Of a stretch of 7,212 bases of DNA, positions 5,293-7,212 are shown one piece after another. Below the pieces are notes generated by a model that searched no databases, was not told the DNA's origin, and saw nothing but the letters and a program-made list of their open reading frames with translations. Origin of the DNA: Legionellales bacterium UBA4722 (GTDB lineage: Bacteria; Pseudomonadota; Gammaproteobacteria; DSM-16500); the NCBI GenBank assembly GCA_002404295.1, contig DHJK01000151.1, forward strand, positions 7,829-15,040, written 5' to 3'. Numbering within the stretch: position 1 is the first letter of the stretch; each line of letters begins with the position of its first letter. Made by a program: the position numbers and the translations under genes.

Positions 5293-5316
5293 CTATTCAC
5301 GAACCTCATTGCACAT
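5293..5316 (-). other. Seven-codon leader frame with strong ribosome binding site
   Basis: On the minus strand AGGAG (5321-5325) precedes an ATG at 5316 that encodes MCNEVRE and a TAG stop. It is in frame with the membrane protein start at 5250, but the TAG and a TAA separate them. It could be a leader peptide or the lost original start of that gene. GATGTGCAA is repeated 26 bases apart here (5283-5291 and 5309-5317 on the complementary strand). Confidence 0.3.
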
Positions 5317-5405
5317 CTTTCTCCTGTTATTGGATAGAAAAACGCTCTTCAAAGTCATTAAACATCTTTTTTCAAGCACCAGAAGAATAAATCCTTGCCC
5401 TGGAG

Positions 5406-5436
5406 AGACGTTAAGCCAACGTCTTCTTTTGTTTTA
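5406..5436 (+). terminator. Orphan terminator-like hairpin, plus strand
   Basis: AGACGTT (5406-5412) and AACGTCT (5418-5424) form a 7-bp stem with loop AAGCC, followed on the plus strand by TCTTTTGTTTT. No plus-strand gene lies upstream, so it would only stop antisense transcription. On the minus strand it lies in the leader region of the membrane protein gene and has no T-tail. Confidence 0.4.
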
Positions 5437-5444
5437 CATAAATG

Positions 5445-5473
5445 TCAAAAACCATGATTAGAAAAAACTAATC
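5445..5473 (-). terminator. Weak terminator at the end of the ATPase gene
   Basis: On the minus strand GATTAG, a loop of six T, and CTAATC form a 6-bp stem that overlaps the ATPase stop codon and is followed by ATGGTTTTTG. The stem is AT-rich and short, so this is tentative. Confidence 0.3.
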
Positions 5474-6913
5474 CATCTTATAGAAAAGGCTGTCTAATGC
5501 AACAATACCACCATCAATCTGCTCATCAGAATAAGTTGTTTTTTTGAGGCCATTTGCGCATATCATAGCTAAAAATATTTGTTTTTTTGTCCCCGTTTTT
5601 TCTTTAAAAACTTCTATTTTGTTCTTTAAATTTTTTGCGTACTGTTTATCAATAGTATATTGCTGATCTGTATATTTAATCTCACATAGTGTGATAGCAT
5701 TGTCACTTCTATCAATGACTAGATCGACCTGCGCTCCTTCGACTATTTTTTTTCTTGAAATAAAACGCCATGCACTTATTTTACCACTCGCTTTAATATG
5801 TAAAGCATGAATAATGTGATCCACATGTTTCATGCAAACCGCTTCAAATGCATATCCCGACCATGCATAGTACGCTGGTCTTTGGCTTTGATTAAGCCAA
5901 TAATCTTGGGTAAATTGCTTTTGTTTTTGTGAAACGACCCATTGCAAATAAAACAAACAAAATTCATCTATTAATTTGTAGTACTCACCCGTAGAACGAC
6001 CCCATGGAATATTTTCTTCAATAAATCCCGCCTCTTTCAAATCTTGTAATCTCCTAGATAAGCGCCCACCTCCTGATGAAAGACGCGCATCAACTTTTAA
6101 CTCGGCCCGCCTTGCGCCTTCTTTTCTTTTTGCAATTAATTTAATAAGTTCGATATAAGCATCTGCATTTTCAAATAAAGATTCAAATAATTTATTAAAT
6201 TCGCTCTGTAACGGGGCTTCTTTTGTAAAAAAAATATGTTGAATGTTTTGCTCTGCAGTAAGACCTCTCTCTATATATTTCAAATAATAAGGAATGCCGC
6301 CCAATGCCATATATAAAGATAAAACATGTTTTTGATTTAACTTAATATTCCTGCTTTTTAAAAATTCATCTGTTTCTGCGAGATTAAACGGTAGCAAATT
6401 AATTGAACGTGTTACTCTATTATGTAGTCCGCCTTTATTATTTATAATTTTTTTAATCAGCCATGATGCAGATGATCCACATGCAACCAATATAACGTTG
6501 TGCATTTTTGACCAATTACGGTTCCAATAATAATCTATTTCTTCGAGTAATCCAGAGCGCCTTGTCGCCATCCAGGGAAGCTCGTCAAGAAATATCACGA
6601 CTTTTTCCTGGGATTTAGAAAGTTGTTTATGGAGAACATTAAAAGCCTCCTCCCAATTTTTGGGCGCTTCTAATGCTATATTATCTAAGAATGTTTCTGA
6701 AACGGCTTCCGTAAATTTTTTTAATTGTTTCTTTTGACTGCCATGCTGCAGACCCGTCGCATGTAGTAGTTTACATTTTTTATTAGCAAAAAATTCTCGG
6801 ATTAAATATGTCTTTCCTACGCGCCTTCGCCCATAAATAACCACGAACTCTGCTTCTTGAGAACTGTATACTTTATTAAGGAGCTTCAATTCTTTCGTTC
6901 TACCGATAATCAT
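5468..6913 (-). CDS. AAA+ ATPase with C-terminal PD-(D/E)xK-like (DUF234-type) domain
   Basis: A 481-residue protein of the large archaeal/bacterial ATPase family that joins an AAA+ domain to a DUF234-type C-terminus. After the family-typical GRTKEL start it has Walker A GRRRVGKT (28-35) and Walker B VVIFLDE (105-111). A sensor-like strand VACGSSASWL follows, then a winged-helix region containing RLSRRLQDLKEAGFIEE. The C-terminal domain has GAQVDLVIDR and LCEIKYTD, giving Asp397, Glu411 and Lys413, the spacing of a PD-(D/E)xK nuclease core. The start ATG 6913 is preferred: AGGA lies six bases upstream and the predicted transcript begins near 6938. GTG 6934 would sit almost at the transcript end and inside a palindrome; ATG 6919 lacks spacing. 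No stop or missing motif was found. The cellular role of this family is not established; it is frequent on accessory DNA. No partner gene is seen. Confidence 0.9.
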   Translation of the reverse strand: MIIGRTKELKLLNKVYSSQEAEFVVIYGRRRVGKTYLIREFFANKKCKLLHATGLQHGSQKKQLKKFTEAVSETFLDNIALEAPKNWEEAFNVLHKQLSKSQEKVVIFLDELPWMATRRSGLLEEIDYYWNRNWSKMHNVILVACGSSASWLIKKIINNKGGLHNRVTRSINLLPFNLAETDEFLKSRNIKLNQKHVLSLYMALGGIPYYLKYIERGLTAEQNIQHIFFTKEAPLQSEFNKLFESLFENADAYIELIKLIAKRKEGARRAELKVDARLSSGGGRLSRRLQDLKEAGFIEENIPWGRSTGEYYKLIDEFCLFYLQWVVSQKQKQFTQDYWLNQSQRPAYYAWSGYAFEAVCMKHVDHIIHALHIKASGKISAWRFISRKKIVEGAQVDLVIDRSDNAITLCEIKYTDQQYTIDKQYAKNLKNKIEVFKEKTGTKKQIFLAMICANGLKKTTYSDEQIDGGIVALDSLFYKMD

Positions 6914-6925
6914 ACGCATTCCTAA

Positions 6926-6960
6926 ATGGGCCACTTATAGAAACATTATAAGTGGCCCAT
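6926..6960. promoter_or_regulatory. Palindrome 1, overlapping the ATPase -10 box
   Basis: Perfect 14-bp arms ATGGGCCACTTATA (6926-6939) and TATAAGTGGCCCAT (6947-6960) enclose a 7-base centre. The arms share their sequence with palindrome 2. The -10 box TATAAT falls inside it, so a protein bound here would block RNA polymerase. In RNA it could also form a hairpin. Confidence 0.7.
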
Positions 6961-6973
6961 CTAATAATGACAA
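6945..6973 (-). promoter_or_regulatory. Promoter of the AAA+ ATPase gene
   Basis: On the minus strand TTGTCA (6968-6973, five of six) and a perfect TATAAT (6945-6950) are 17 bases apart. Transcription would start near 6938, leaving a ~25-nt leader before ATG 6913. This supports the downstream start. Confidence 0.65.
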
Positions 6974-6978
6974 TCAAA

Positions 6979-7021
6979 ATAGATGGGCCACTTATAGCTA
7001 TCTTATAAGTGGCCCATCTAT
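6979..7021. promoter_or_regulatory. Palindrome 2, just upstream of the ATPase -35 box
   Basis: Perfect 18-bp arms (6979-6996 and 7004-7021, core TAGATGGGCCACTTATA) surround a 7-base centre. The arm core is identical to palindrome 1. Centres are about 57 bp apart, and the -35 box lies between the two sites, the geometry of a paired-operator control region. Relation to a mobile repeat family is the alternative. Confidence 0.7.
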
Positions 7022-7114
7022 CTTAATGATAACCTCAATAAATCAATGCGTTAGGATTAGGTTGTGCGGTTGTGCAAGCATTCAGTCAGCCCATTTAACT
7101 CAGCCTGCTGTCAT

Positions 7115-7212
7115 TGCGAGCGAGAGCGAAGCAACCTAGTCTTTCAGCGCCGCATAGTGCAAAGATGTGCTAATCAGCATTACAAGACTAGGTTGCTTCG
7201 CTCGCGCTCGCA
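7115..7212. repeat. Long inverted repeat of the TGCGAGCG...GAAGCAACC type, cut by window edge
   Basis: Arms 7115-7143 and 7184-7212 pair at 28 of 29 positions around a 40-base centre. The outer ends TGCGAGCG / CGCTCGCA and inner CTAGTCTT / AAGACTAG are visible. Left of the first arm is TGTCAT, so the full element probably extends past the right edge. This GC-rich motif resembles dispersed palindromic repeats common in many bacterial genomes. Nothing else is seen between 7022 and 7114. Confidence 0.8.

Noticed and set aside
6914..6934. GTG 6934 or ATG 6919 as the ATPase start
   Set aside because: The predicted transcript starts near 6938, so GTG 6934 is effectively leaderless, and ATG 6919 has its AGGA directly adjacent. 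ATG 6913 has proper spacing and fits the family N-terminus.
7070..7080. Eleven-base match between TTGTGCAAGCA and the arm of the 3176-3224 dyad
   Set aside because: An 11-base match between two places in 7 kb is expected by chance.

Overview
The window is AT-rich gammaproteobacterial-looking DNA. The low GC, the small soluble-plus-membrane protein with an effector-like layout and the long palindromic repeats would suit a member of the Legionellales (Legionella or Coxiellaceae type). That placement is inference from overall style; no phylogenetic marker gene is present. No rRNA, tRNA or CRISPR array was seen. Almost every intact gene lies on the minus strand. The only plus-strand genes are the remains of an AbiE toxin-antitoxin pair.

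Layout. Positions 1-1033 (minus) hold most of a gene running off the left edge, with GxxH / Glu / GxxH motifs like the EreA/ChaN/TraB fold. Next come an orphan XRE-family antitoxin-like regulator (1309-1623) and an unrecognised 150-residue protein (1843-2295). Both lie between two copies of a 26-bp direct repeat (1251 and 2463). After a 480-bp gene-poor stretch there is a shortened DUF2971-like gene (2775-3149), then a complete hicAB type II toxin-antitoxin operon (3239-3825) with its own promoter and palindromic operator. Directly against that operator begins a broken type IV system. Its abiEi antitoxin has lost its N-terminal domain and carries a +1 frameshift near 4255-4262. Its abiEii toxin keeps only about 14 codons (4558-4600).

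The abiEii remnant is cut exactly where a minus-strand gene for an unknown multi-pass membrane protein ends (4600-5250). The right part holds an AAA+ ATPase with a C-terminal PD-(D/E)xK-like domain (5468-6913). Its promoter sits between two near-identical perfect palindromes. The window ends in a larger 29-bp-arm inverted repeat (7115-7212) that probably continues past the edge.

Taken together this is an accessory, defence-island-like segment built by repeated insertion. One toxin-antitoxin module (hicAB) looks intact, one (abiE) is dead, one antitoxin-like regulator has no toxin beside it, and one DUF2971 gene is shortened. I do not see one coordinated pathway. The best candidate for an undescribed arrangement is the ATPase gene with its twin palindromic control region.
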